From assembly GCA_016858145.1 (NCBI GenBank), contig JAEHOE010000232.1:1-64000 (forward strand): a DNA stretch of 64,000 bases, given 5' to 3'. The DNA is from Edaphochlamys debaryana (Eukaryota > Chlorophyta > Chlorophyceae > Chlamydomonadales). Below the pieces are notes generated by a model. That model searched no databases, was not told the origin of the DNA, and was given only the letters and a program-made list of their open reading frames with translations. Shown one piece after another: positions 35,870-46,992 of the stretch (positions are counted from its first letter, which is position 1; each line of letters opens with the position of its first letter). The position numbers and the translations under genes are program-made.

Positions 35870-38800
35870 ATGGACGTCCAGGCGCTGCTGCCGGTCCTCC
35901 AGGCTTGCCTTAGCCATGATCAGAACCACGTCAAGGAAGCGGAGCGAGTGCTCAAGCAGGTGAGCGGCCGGAGGCGCCGCCAACTAACGGGGCTCTGTGG
36001 CCGCATATCGCCGCTTACATCACCGCCTTTCTTCACCTCGCAGCACGAGCAGCTTCCGGGCCAGGCCGTGCAGCTGCTGAGGGTCGCGGCGGAGGAGAGT
36101 GTTGATGCGGGTGTGCGCCATATGGCCGCTATCAACTTCAAAAACTTTGTGAAGCGGAGCTGGGAGGCCTCGGACTCGCACGAGGCATCGCAGGGTAAGC
36201 GCGCCCAGCGCAGATGGTGTGATGAAGCCCGCATCTCGTTCCCGGCGCTTGGCCAGAAGCGACAGCGGCAGCCGTGGAGCGCCACGAGGGACGCAGATCA
36301 CCATGACTGATGCCGAGGAGTCGCCTGGCGGGCAGGGGCTGCCTGCTGGTCCCGCTGGGGGGGCTCCGCACTGCCCGGCTACTGCGGCCGTCTGGAGGGC
36401 GGGAAGGCGGCAGCCGCACACGCACACAGCCGCATTCCTCGCCAGGGGGGGTGGCGCCCTCTGAACAAACTGTGCGCACTTACAGCACCACCAGCAGCTC
36501 CACCGCTGCCGCTGGCTCATAGCGGCTCCGGGGGTCCCGGGCCACAGCCCTCAAGGGGTCCGTCCCTCTTGAAGGGACTGGAGGCAGCACGCGGGCGGGC
36601 CCAGCCAGACCCGGCCTCGCGCCCAGGCTCTCAGGGCTCACACGGGGTGTGGGACGTGCACACCACCGCCCTCTCCCCACCCACAGGCCCCTCCTGCTCC
36701 CCTCCCCCCTCCCCCCCTCCCCCAGGCTCCACCCAGTACGTGATCCCCGACGCGGACAAGGAGGTGGTGCGGGCCAACATCCTGGAGGCCATGATCCGGT
36801 GGGGGGGGGAGGAGAGGGGAGGAGAGGAGAGAAGGGGGATGAGGAGAGGGACGAGGAGAGAGAGGGGTTGAGGGGGGGCCGAGTCTGGCGGCAGGACGCA
36901 GTGGTGGCTGAGAGGGAAGGAACAAGTGGGCAAGGCGGGGGGGCCAGGGCCCACATCTCTGGGGCGCAGCATGGCGGGTCGGGGCTGTGCTGTGCTGCAG
37001 CAAGCCGGGCAGCCAGGGCGGGAGCCACCCCACCCAAGAAGCGGAGGGGAGCCCGGTCAAGAGGCTGCAGACCAGGGGCGGCGCCGCGGCCCTCGCCCGC
37101 TGCCGGCCCCGGAGCGCCTGCGTTGGGGTGCGGTGCAGCGGCCAGGCCCAAGGGCCGGCCCCATCGGGTGGCGGCTGCGGCGCGGACTGGGGTGGCTGCG
37201 GCGGGGGAGGAGGGGTCTGGCTGCCGGCGGCCGCTCGTGGCAGCTTGGGGTTGACCTCGCCGCGGGGTGGGGTTTGGGTAGGGGCGGGGACTGGATGTCG
37301 CTATGGAGCCTGGGCCTCAACGTCCGCCCCCTGCCCTCCTCCCCCCCAGCGCCCCCCACAACATCCAATCGCAGCTGTCCGAGGTGTTCAAGATCGGCGT
37401 CTACTGCGACTACCCCGAGCGCTGGCCGGGGCTCATGGAGGCGCTGTACGCCAACCTCAGCGCGCAGGCGAGGGAGGGGCAGACGGGGGGGAAGCAGAGA
37501 GCGGCCCGTGGCCTCTGAGGAGAGGGCTGGAAGGCGGGGGAGAGCCGTGTGTTGCGTAAGTCTTGGGTGGGTGGATGAGGGCTTGCTGCACGCCTGACGC
37601 CCCCCCCCCTTCCCTCCTTCGCCTCCCCCCCTACCCCGCAGGACCAGGTCCGGGTGCACGGCGGTCTGCTGGCGCTGCGGCTGCTGGCCCGCAAGTACGA
37701 GTTCCGCGACGAGGAGGAGCGGGCGCCCCTGGACGGCATCATCGGTGCGGCCTTCCCGCTGCTGCTGCACATCTTCAGGCAGCTGCTGGCGGCGCCGCCC
37801 AGCGCGCAGGTGAGGGAGGGAGGTGGGGGGTGGGGTGCGGTTCGGGGAGCGGAGTGGGGGAAGGGGGCTGTGTGGACGGGGGGCCGTGCACGGGGCTGCT
37901 GCGTGAACAGGGCAGTGCCAAGGAGGCGGGGCCCCTGGTTGCGCAGTTGCGCCGACGCCCAGCTCCCCTTCCCCACCCCCCTCCAGGTCTCCTCGTACGT
38001 CAAGCTGGTGCTCAAGACCTTTTGGTCGGCCACCTACATGGGGGTGCCCCCGGCGCTGCTGGAGCGGGAGACGTTTGCGGGGTGGATGGGGGCGCTGCAC
38101 ACCGCCCTCACGCAGCCCGAGCCGGCGGTGAGGGGAGGGGAAGGGGGCGGGGAGGCGCCATTTTCAGGGCGCCGAGTGCAGGACCGGCGCACGGGAGCAC
38201 GGGGCCTAGGAGCCAGGGGCGCGCACGGACACCCTCCAACACCGCCCCTCCCCCCCCCCGCCCCAGGACGTTGCCGCCCTGGACGCCGACGACCGGCCCT
38301 CCGCCCCCTGGTGGAAGGCCAAGAAGTGGGTGCTGCACATCACCTATCGCCTGTTCAACAGGTGGGGGGGGAGGGGGGCCAGGAGGGGGGGCGCGGAGGG
38401 GAAGGGGGTGGGCGGGGGGAAGGGGGCTGGTAAGGGGGTAGGGCGAGATGAGCTCGTGGATGCTCGTTTAGAGGCCCTGGCCCCTGCGGGGCTCCCATGA
38501 GGGGTCAGGCGGCTCTGCCAATGGGGGTTCAGCCGCACCCCTGCCCTCCTAACCCGGCTCCCCCGTTGCCCCCCCTCCCCCCCCAGGTACGGTCAGCCCA
38601 AGCACTGCCGCGAGGGCACTGAGAAGCGCTTCGGGGAGCTGTACGTGGTGAGGGGTGTGGGGGGGGGGGGGGGCTGAAGGGAAGGGCAGGGGGGGTGTTG
38701 GAAGGGGAGGGAGGGGACGCTGCTGCTAAGGGGTCTGCCTCCTCGTCTGGCCACCTCCGTCCGGCCTCTGCCCGTCAACACCTTCCTCTCGCCCCCCCCT

Positions 38801-41800
38801 CTCCCCTCCCCCCCCCCAGGCCGAGTGCATGCTCCACTTCCTGGACGCCCACCTGGCGCTGATGGGGCAGCTGGCGGGGGGGGCCTTCTTCAGCCCGCGC
38901 TGCACCAACCTGCTGTTCCAGGTGGGGGGAGGGGGTAGGAGGGAGGGGAAATGGGGAATGGGGGGTGAAGGGGGGTGGGGTGGGGAGGGATGACCACGCG
39001 GCGCGCATGGCGGGGGCCGGGAGGCGGGATGGAACAAGGCGGCGGGATGTGGCAAGGGCCGTCCGGGGTGGGCGCCTCCACAAACCCCACCCACCATCCC
39101 CCTCCCCCCCTCCCCCCCCTCCCCCCCCAGTACATGTCCCACGCCGTCAACAGCGGCCCCTGCTACAAGCGCGTGGGCCCCTCGTGGGACCAGCTGCTGC
39201 ACGGCGTGGCCTTCCCGCTCATGGCCTTCAACGACGAGGACGCCAGGCTGTGGGCGGAGGACCCGCAGGAGTACATCCGCAAGGTGGGGGGGGGGGGAAT
39301 GGAAGGGGGAGGGGCGGGGGGGAGGGGAAAGGGTACGGATGAGAGGGGAGCGCTGAGCAAGGGCTGGTGGGGGGCGGCGCTGTCCGGCGGCTGAGCCTCC
39401 TCCTGAGCCTCCTCCCCCCCCTACCCCCCCCCCCCCAGGGCTACGACATCCTGGAGGACATGTACTCCCCCAAGACCGCCGCCGCCAACTTCGCGCACGA
39501 CCTGTGCGGCAAGAAGCGGGCGCACCTGGACGCATTCATGGCCGTGGTGAGGGGGGGAGGGGAGGAAGGAAGGGCTGGGGTGGTGAAGGGGGGAATGGAG
39601 AGGGGTCGGCGTGTCCGTGCTCTGCCCTACCTTGCCCAGCACCTGTTTCGCTGCCTGCCCGCCCCCCTCCCGACTCTCCCCCCCTCCCCCTCCCTGCCCC
39701 CCCCCAGGTCGCGGGAGTGCTGTCGGCCTTTGCGCGCACCGTGGGCGAGGGCGGGCAGCCGGGGCCCGCGGAGGCCCGCCGGGTGGACGGCGCGCTGCTG
39801 GCGGTGGGGTGCCTGGCGCCCCTGCTCAAGCAGAAGGTGGGGGGGCAGCGGGAAGGGGCAAGGGGGTTGCAGAGGGGTGGGGAGGTAGGGGGCGGAACGG
39901 AGGGGAGGGTCTGTCGGCTAGGCCGGCTGAGGCTGGCCCTCTGGCGGCTCGTGGTCCTGCCGTGCGGGCCAGGGCTGGGCATGCGGGAGGCCAAGGCCAG
40001 GGGGGGGGGGGCAACAGCTTGCAGTCACTCCAACGCACGGCCCGCTCACGTTGCCCCTGCCCCCGATCCCCCCCCCTCCCCCCCCCCCCCTCAGAAGCCC
40101 TACAAGCAGCAGCTGGGCCCCATCATGGCCACCTACGTGCTGCCCTGCTTCGCCTCCCCGCACGGCCACCTGCGCTCCAAGGCCGTGTGGGTGGCGGGGG
40201 TGTTCTGCGACACGCCCTTCCCCGACGGCACCAACGGGGGGCCCACGTACATGCGCTTCTTCGAGCAGGTGTGGGGGGGGGGGGGCTGGCCGGGGGGGGG
40301 GGGGGGGGGGGCCGGGCCGAGGAAGGGAGGTGGCGTGGGGGGAGCAGGCGGCTGAGGGTCTAGGAAGCCTGGTCTGCAGGAAGGGACGCAGGACAGGGGC
40401 TTGCAGGTACCGGAGCACTGGGGCTTGGCGGATCAGGGAGGAAGGCGCCGACGCCAGCCCCGGCCTCCATCACGACGCCCTCGGGCCCCGGTGTCATCCC
40501 CCCTCCCCTCCCCCCCCCCCGCCAGGTGGCCCGCTGCCTGGGCGACCCCGAGCTGCCCGTGCGCGTGGACGCGGTGGTGTCGCTCCGTCACTTCCTGGAG
40601 GAGATGGAGGACGTGAGCGCGGTGGCGCCGGCGCTGCCGCAGCTGCTCAACTCCATATTCGGGCTCATGAACCAGGCGGGTCGGGGGGGGGGGGGGGGCG
40701 GGTGGAAGGAGGGGGCTGAGAAGAGGGGTGGACGGGGAAAGAGGTCGGCGCACGACGAGAGTGGGGAGCTAACAGGCGCAGGTGGAGGAGGAGGGACGGG
40801 AGCCGAGGTCCAAACACTCAGTTGTATGGGTCCCCGCAAACCTTCCCCCTTCCATCCCCACCCCAGGTCGACAACGAGGACCTGGTGTTCACGCTGGAGG
40901 TGCTGGTGGACAAGTTCGGGGAGCAGATCGCGCCCTACGCGGCGCAGGTGGGCGGGAGGGGGTGCAGGAGGGGGGCTATGGGTGAGGGCGTAGAAGAGGC
41001 GCTGGAGGGTGGAGAAAGCAGGTTGTGGAGACCGGGCAACGGGAGGAGGTGCATGGCCCTTGCCCCCCTCGTCCAGCGCCCCTCTCCCCGGCTCCGCTCA
41101 ACCTTCGGCCCCTCTCTCCCTACCCCCCTCCCCCCTCCTCCCCCCCCCCCTACAGATGGCCCAGCAGCTGACGGGCGCCTTCTGGAAGTACTGCGAGGCG
41201 GCGGACGAGGACGCGGAGGGAGACGACGACACGGGTAGGGGGAAGGGCGGGGGGAACGGGGCGGGAGGGGGTGGGGGGTCGCAGGGAGAGGTGCGGATGG
41301 CTCAGGAGGTTGCTGGTATCGTGGGTGCAGGGGCAGGCACCTGTCGGGGCGGCTCGGGAGCAGGTCGCGGCAAGGGCGTGTCCCGCCAGGCGTCAGGGCA
41401 GTCCCAACGTTGGTTCCTTACCTGCCCCGTTCCACTGCCCTCTCCCCCCCAGCCGGCATCGCTGCGTTCGGCTGCATGCGCGCGCTCAACACGCTGCTGG
41501 AGAGCTGCAGCGGGCAGCCACAGCTGGTGCTGGCGCTGGAGGAGGTGGGCGAGGGGAGCAGGAGGGGGGGGGGAGGAGGAGAGGAGGAGGGGGGAGGGGG
41601 GTGAGCCGGGGTTGCATAGCTGGAGAGGGGGCGGGAAGGCGAGGGAGAGTCAGAGCAATCTCAGACCGACACTTATCCCCCCCTCCCGTTTCTGCGTCCG
41701 CCCCCCCCCCCCCCCTGCAGGTGCTGCACCCCCTCCTGCGGCGCATGCTGAGCACGGAGGGGCAGGACGTGTTCGAGGAGGTGGGCATGCGGGGGAGGGA

Positions 41801-44800
41801 GGGGGTCCCGCAGGGGGGATGGGGGGCTGGAAGACGGGTGCCGGGCTGTGAGGAAAGAAGATGGGACTTCCACGCTGCACGCTGCACCCTCACGCTCTTC
41901 CCGCCCGCCCCCTGCCCTGCCCCCCCCCCAGGTGCTGGAGATGCTGTCGTACCTCACCTACTACGGCCCCTCCATCTCGGAGCGCCTGTGGGGGCTGTGG
42001 CCGCAGATCGAGTCGGCCGTGAACGAGTGGGCCTTCGACTACTGGGAGAACATCCTGGTGGGTGTTGGGGGGGGGGTGTCGGGGAGGGGCGGGGAGGGGC
42101 GGGGAGGGTGGAGGAGGGCAAGGTTAGGTGCGGCGGGGGGGGGGGGGGGGGGGGCGTCGGCGCCCGGGCGGGGGAGGTGGGGGGTGCGAACCCTTCCGCA
42201 CGAACCTCGCGCCTTGCCAACGCCCCATTTTCCCTTGCTCGTAACCCCCCTTCCCCCCAGGTGCCGCTGGACAACTTTGTGTCCCGGGACACGGAGCGCT
42301 TCCTCACCTGCGCCGCCCCCGACTACCGCACCTCGCTGTTCAACATGGTGAGGGGGGGGGGGTATGGGGGCGGGGCGGCCGAGAATGGGGGGTGGGAGTG
42401 CACCTTTCCATCCCTTGTTTCTTTTTTCCGTTTGCTCACTCTTCTCGCCCGTATCGTTGCATGCGGGCTTTTCCGTCCGGCTCACTTCCTCGACGCCTCC
42501 CGCACTGCCCCCCTCCTCGCCTCCCTTAGGTCAAGTCTGCCCTCACGGGGGACTACGGGGAGCGGGACGTGGTGCCGGCGGCCAAGCTGCTGTCCGTGGT
42601 GCTGCAGGTGGGTGGGGGAGGGGAGGGGAGGAGAGGAGAGGGGAGGGGAGGGGAGGGGAGGGGAGGAGAGGGGAAGGGAGGAGAGGGGAGGGGAGGGGAG
42701 GGGCGGCCATAGGGGGAGTGGTGAGGAGCGCTGCTGTGAGCTCTGACCCGCTTCGCCCTCTGCTCCGTCCTGCATTCAGTACCCCTCCTCCAATCCCAAC
42801 ACCCGCTGTGCCCCCCGTCCCAGAACTGCCGCGGGCGCGTGGACGCCTGGCTGGGCCCCTACCTGCAGCTGGTGCTGGGGAAGCTCACGGGGGCGACAAA
42901 CCGCACGCTCAAGGTGGGGGCGGGGGCGGGTGGGGGTGGGAGGGGGCGCCTGCGTCAACCTGGGGTGGGGCTGTGCTTGGTGGTGCGGATGCAGGCACGT
43001 GAGGGTGCGCAACGCGGGGTGCTCGTGGGGTTGGGTGGGATGGGGTGAGGGTACTGGGCACGGCCCGCCTTGGCGAGCCAAAGCCAAACAAGCAGGCTTC
43101 ACTCATCTCACTCTGACATCCATGCCTCAACCCCCTCCCCCCCCCTCTCCGCCCCTCCCCCCCAACCCCCCCATGCTCCCCACCCCCCAGGACACCCTGG
43201 TGCTGGTGGTGGCGGACGCGCTGTACTACAACGCGGCGCTGACGCTGCAGGCGCTGGCGGCTCTGGGGTGCGTTGGCTCCTTCTTCGGGGCCTGGTTCGC
43301 CGCCATCTTCGCGGCCAAGAAGAGCGGCAAGCCCAAGCACTTCAGGCGCATGCACGACAAGAAGGTGCGGGGGGGGAAGGGGGGGGGGGGAAGGTGCGGG
43401 GGGGAGTGGAGGAGCGCATGCGTATGGGGGCGCCTGGAGGGTCGGCTGACCGGTAGTGTTGTCTGTCAGTTGTCGGTCAGTCGCTTGACCCCCTGCCCCT
43501 CCCCATCAGCACACACTAGGTGCCGCTAGTTAACGCACTGGCACGTGGTTAACGCGCATTGACCCAAGCATCTAAACACACACCTCCTGCCCCTACCCAC
43601 CCAACCCCCCAGGTGTGTGTGCTGGGCCTGGTGTCCATGCTGGCGGTGCCGGATGAGGCCATGCCGCCGGAGGTCAAGGCGGGGATGCCGCAGGTGGGGT
43701 GTAGTGCTTGCTAGGGGTGCTGAGGGGGTCGAGGGGGGCAGGGCTGACTCGTCCCCTGCGCTGGGACCCTATCCTGCTCCGCCGGTACCACCAGCCTCAA
43801 CCCCCTATACCCACCGCCTCGCCTGCCCTGCCCTGACACCCCCTCTACCCCCCCCCCCCTCTGCCCTCCCCCCCCCCAGGTTCAGGCGGGCATTGTGCGG
43901 CTGCTGCTGGCGCTGCGGGACCAACAGAAGGAGGCGGAGGAGCTGGCGGCGGCGAGGGGCAGCGAGGACGAGGAGGAGGAGAGCGACGGCGAGGGGGCGG
44001 AGGAGGGGGACGACGACGACGAGGTGGGGGGAGAGGGGTCGGCGGGCTGAAGGGGGGGCGGAAGGGTGGGGAGCAGGAGGGAGCTTCACCTGTGCCGGCC
44101 TTGCTCGCCTCCCTTCCGCTCACTGCGCTGTGCGCTCCTCTGCCCACTCCGTCCTGCCTCTCTCCGCCGCTTAACTTCCCTTGCTCCCTCACCTCCCCCC
44201 CACCCCCTCAGGACGAGGAGGAGGTGGCCAAGCTGCGTCGCGGCGCTCGGGACCTGCTGGACGGGGAGGGGAGCGACGAGGACAGCGACGACGAGTTCAC
44301 GGACGACGAGGAGGTGGGGCCTTCGGGGGGGGGGGGGGGTAACGGGGCTGAGGTGGGGGCAGGGCAGAGGCGGGGTAGGGTAGGCCTGGCGTATCACCCA
44401 GCCCTCCATTGGCCCTCCATTGGCCTGCCGAGTCGACCTGCCCCCCTCTCCACCCACCACCCACCCACCCCACCCACACCCCCACCCCACCCCCAGGTGC
44501 ACACGCCCATCGACCCCGTGGACCCCTACATCTTCTTCGCGGACGCCCTGCAGGGGCTGCAGCAGCACATGCCCGGGAGGTGAGGGGGGGAAAGGGGGGT
44601 GGCGGGGAACCACACACCCGGCGGCGGGACCGTGCCCGTCTTTGTATCGGGGGCTGCAGCAGCACGGGTGGAGGCCGTGCAGGTCTTCGCCAGCTCCTGC
44701 CGTTCGCCTGTACCCACACCGCACTTGCCGACCGGCACTGATCCGCCCCCCATTCCCTCTCCCCTTCCCCCCACACCTCCCTCCCCCTGTCCCCCCCAGG

Positions 44801-44929
44801 CACCAGGCGCTCCTGGCCGCGTGCGACGCGCCCACGCAGGCGGCGCTGGCGGGTATGGTGGCCATGGCGCAGGAGCTGAGGGCCAAGGCGGCGGCGGAGG
44901 GCGCGGCGGGGGCGGCGGGGGGGCAATGA
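35870..44929 (+). CDS. Importin-7/8-like nuclear import receptor (28 exons, 1039 aa)
   Basis: Exons: 35870-35959, 36044-36194, 36726-36798, 37350-37467, 37642-37809, 37987-38127, 38267-38361, 38587-38647, 38820-38921, 39131-39283, 39439-39546, 39708-39836, 40095-40268, 40526-40675, 40867-40947, 41156-41234, 41453-41544, 41721-41780, 41932-42057, 42261-42347, 42530-42607, 42824-42913, 43191-43364, 43613-43693, 43880-44023, 44212-44313, 44497-44579 and 44800-44929. The joined frame has 1040 codons with stop, the same length as animal IPO7 (about 1038 aa). The N-terminus (MDVQALLPVLQACLSHDQNH; later HMAAINFKNFVKRSW) is the importin-beta-type Ran-binding start. The rest is helical HEAT-like repeats. 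A long acidic stretch at about 910-970 (EDEEEESDGEGAEEGDDDDE and SDEDSDDEFTDDEE) sits where IPO7/8 have theirs. The expected role is RanGTP-dependent import of cargo such as ribosomal proteins. Introns 4 and 14 appear to use GC donors. Confidence 0.95.
40292..40311 (+). repeat. Run of 20 G in importin intron 13
   Basis: Twenty consecutive G residues lie shortly after the donor site at 40269. This is an extreme case of the G-rich intron 5' ends seen in every gene here. Confidence 0.85.
42614..42703 (+). repeat. 90-nt uninterrupted homopurine tract in importin intron 21
   Basis: From 42614 to 42703 the + strand has only G and A, built of GGGGA and GGAGA units. Such mirror-like homopurine tracts can form triplex DNA in principle. 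The tract lies just after the donor site at 42608 and is not coding. Confidence 0.9.
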
Positions 44930-44959
44930 GGCGCGCGGGGGCATGGCGCGGGGGGGGCT

Positions 44960-44961
<2 letters not shown>

Positions 44962-44995
<34 letters not shown>
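44962..44995 (+). repeat. Uninterrupted run of 34 G
   Basis: Thirty-four consecutive G residues lie 33 bp past the importin stop codon. This is the longest homopolymer in the window and sits in the presumed 3' UTR. Its exact length is likely uncertain in any assembly. Confidence 0.9.
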
Positions 44996-44996
<1 letters not shown>

Positions 44997-45650
44997 GGGG
45001 GCAATTTCGGAGCATTGGAGAGCGGAGGAAGGGATAGAGCGGCAGCCAGCGAGCCCGATGCGACCGAAGTCCAGAGCGAAAGGTCCGGCGGGCTCCACTG
45101 GGGGGAGGGGGGAGGGGATAGGCGGGGCTGAGTGCAGTGAGGTAGTGCGGTGGGCAGGAGTGGGCTGCGGTGGGTCGGTGGGTGGATCTGGCAGGAGAGA
45201 GAGGAGAGAGCTGAGCGGGGCGAAGGGCTGAGAGGCTGAGGGAGAGAGTGGCGAGGCCGCTGCCGGGCGGGTCCGGGCCAGCGCTTGCTGTGCCGTGCTT
45301 TCTAGACATACGAGCGTATTCATCAGCTAGGATGGCGGGGGCGGGGCTCATTCGAGGTCAGAGCAGTAGGAAGGGCACACAGTGAATGTGGTGTGGACCT
45401 CAGGTGGGATACGCTGTGCGCTTTGCTACCAAGCAGGAATCAAGGCAGAGATGCGGCGGGAGGACGCTGTCCGCATGGAGACCGCCGGATGCTGGGATTC
45501 GGTGCGGAAATCCCCACTAGCTCAGGTTCCGGCATTTGACTCCGCCCGACGCCAGCCGCCGCGTCACGACACAGTAAGGGGACAGATCCTTGCCGGCTAG
45601 AAACGCTCAGCAGCGCAGGAGCTGGGCGTTTCACTAGGGGATAGAAGACA

Positions 45651-45690
45651 CTAGGGGAAGACCGGCGGAGCCGAGTCTGGGAGTGGCGCA
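45651..45690 (+). repeat. Direct repeat, first copy (40 bp)
   Basis: This segment, with core TAGGGGAAGACCGGCGGAGC followed by a GGGAG.GGCGCA tail, matches 45843-45882 at about 36 of 40 positions and in the same orientation. It lies 192 bp upstream of the second copy. The origin is unknown; it could be a remnant of a local duplication or old transposon. Confidence 0.75.
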
Positions 45691-45842
45691 AGCCAGGGAG
45701 TCGGACATTGGTCGTCCGGTGACGCTACACATCACACACACACACATCCGCAGCACTGCGCGGAGCTAATCACACCTTCGGAGTCTCGCCGGGCTTTCCG
45801 CTTGCTTAGAGTTTCCTCGTTGCCGAACACATCCGCAGCGCA

Positions 45843-45882
45843 GTAGGGGAAGACCGGCGGAGCTGATTCTGGGAGCGGCGCA
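45843..45882 (+). repeat. Direct repeat, second copy (40 bp)
   Basis: This is the partner of 45651-45690. It is preceded by ACACATCCGCAGC (45827-45839), which also occurs at 45742-45754 between the two copies. The repeat history of this spot is therefore more than one simple duplication. Confidence 0.75.
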
Positions 45883-46394
45883 CGTCTGCATGCAAGGCTG
45901 GCCGTCAGCGCAACACTGTGGGTACTTCTGGCGCGGTTCAGACTGCAGAGTCGGTTGCCTAAGATACTGCCGTACAGCAAATGCCGACGCAACTCTCTCC
46001 GCTGGGCTCAACGGTGCCGTGCCAAAGGCGTACAGTGTGCCATGTCAGCCGCTCGCAGAGACAATCATGGCGCTTCTTCTGGCTCCTCGCCTCTCTCTCT
46101 TGGGGCCCCCAAGCAGAGGGCTTTGGGCTAGCTTTAAGCCAGTAGGATTTGGGCTGCTGGGACACGAGGGGAAATGGGGGCTCACGCTCCCCGTGAACTT
46201 GCTCTGCTTGTTGCGGTCTTGCGGACCGGCGGCGGGGCCCCTGCTTGGGCGGAGGGCAGGACCGGCTAGGGCGTCGGATGGTGCCGGGGGCTGGAAGCGG
46301 GGTATGTGCGTGGGCGGCATGCAGGGTGGCCTCGGTGTTAGCAGCTTTCCGGCCCGAGCGAAATGGGCCCCCTCGGCTGCGGTGTGTGCGAAGT

Positions 46395-46402
46395 GCAGCG
46401 GC
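46395..46402. repeat. Left target-site duplication of hAT element, GCAGCGGC
   Basis: Eight bases immediately outside the left terminal inverted repeat are identical to 46985-46992 on the right. An 8-bp duplication is the hallmark of hAT-superfamily insertion. Confidence 0.88.
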
Positions 46403-46984
46403 CAGTGCTGCTATCTTCCTTTCGTTCTCGTGCAAGTTTCGTTTCTGAGGGCTCTGCACGAAAGCGTTTTGGAAACTTTCGTGCAGGGGTCACGAAGGAT
46501 TCTCCCCTGGAGACCCATGTTTCGTGCCCATGTACCGAAGGTTTTGGCCCCTGCCGACCCCCTTTCGGGCATCTGGGCCAAGTTGGGGAACACTTTCTGG
46601 CAAGTCTACCCGACAAAGGGTTCACGGTGTCATCTGCACGCTCCCGGAGTGCTGACACGCCAAGGGGACGGGGGTTTGCTTGACGGGGAACACTTTCCGA
46701 AAAGGCTATCATGCTGACGCCGCACCGAGAGGTGCCCCCTGTGTGCCCCCTGCGCTCTGCATGGACAGGGATCAAGGCTCCCTGTAGCGGGGAACGCTTC
46801 CTGCTGAGGGGCACAAGCGCAGGGCAAGACCGTGACAGCTGCAAGACAGCCCCCCAACCCCTTGTACCGAAACCGAAAGCCTGCGAAAGCCACCTTTCGT
46901 GCACATCTACCGAAAGGCACGGTCCCCGCAGGGGGTACTTTTGGTCACAGCCAAGAGCCAAGCCCCAGGAAGATAGCAGCACTG
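46403..46984. mobile_element. Non-autonomous hAT-type DNA transposon (MITE-like, 582 bp)
   Basis: The element begins CAGTGCTGCTATCTTCCT and ends with the exact reverse complement of these 18 bases. It is flanked by perfect 8-bp duplications GCAGCGGC. The CAGTG start and 8-bp duplication fit the hAT superfamily. At 582 bp with no transposase-like frame it must be mobilised in trans. The interior holds repeated TTTCGTGC motifs at 46456 (reverse), 46477, 46520 and 46895. The two outer ones sit in near-identical segments reading TTTCGTGC.CAT.TACCGAA, plausible subterminal transposase-binding sites. The intact termini suggest a fairly young insertion. Base composition is less GC-rich than the genes around it. 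Confidence 0.9.
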
Positions 46985-46992
46985 GCAGCGGC
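46985..46992. repeat. Right target-site duplication of hAT element, GCAGCGGC
   Basis: Identical to the eight bases at 46395-46402 on the other side of the element. Confidence 0.88.

Larger units (their letters stand above)
44930..46402. other. Importin 3' region and intergenic DNA
   Basis: This 1.5-kb stretch has no supportable gene. It starts with the importin 3' UTR, including a 34-G run at 44962-44995. A hairpin with a 12-bp stem (one G-T pair) lies at 45600-45632, and two related 40-bp segments lie at 45651-45690 and 45843-45882. A short CA repeat lies near 45731-45744. I found no TGTAA on the + strand by eye up to 46.4 kb, so the end of the importin transcript is not placed. Confidence 0.55.

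Noticed and set aside
45890..46717. Open frame of 275 codons on the + strand
   Set aside because: It runs from intergenic DNA into the hAT element, crosses its terminal repeat and has no family resemblance or splice context.
46395..46992. Alternative reading as a CACTA-type element or one with a 6-bp duplication
   Set aside because: Shifting the ends by one base gives only 6 matching flank bases; the CAGTG end gives a perfect 8-bp duplication and a hAT-like terminus.
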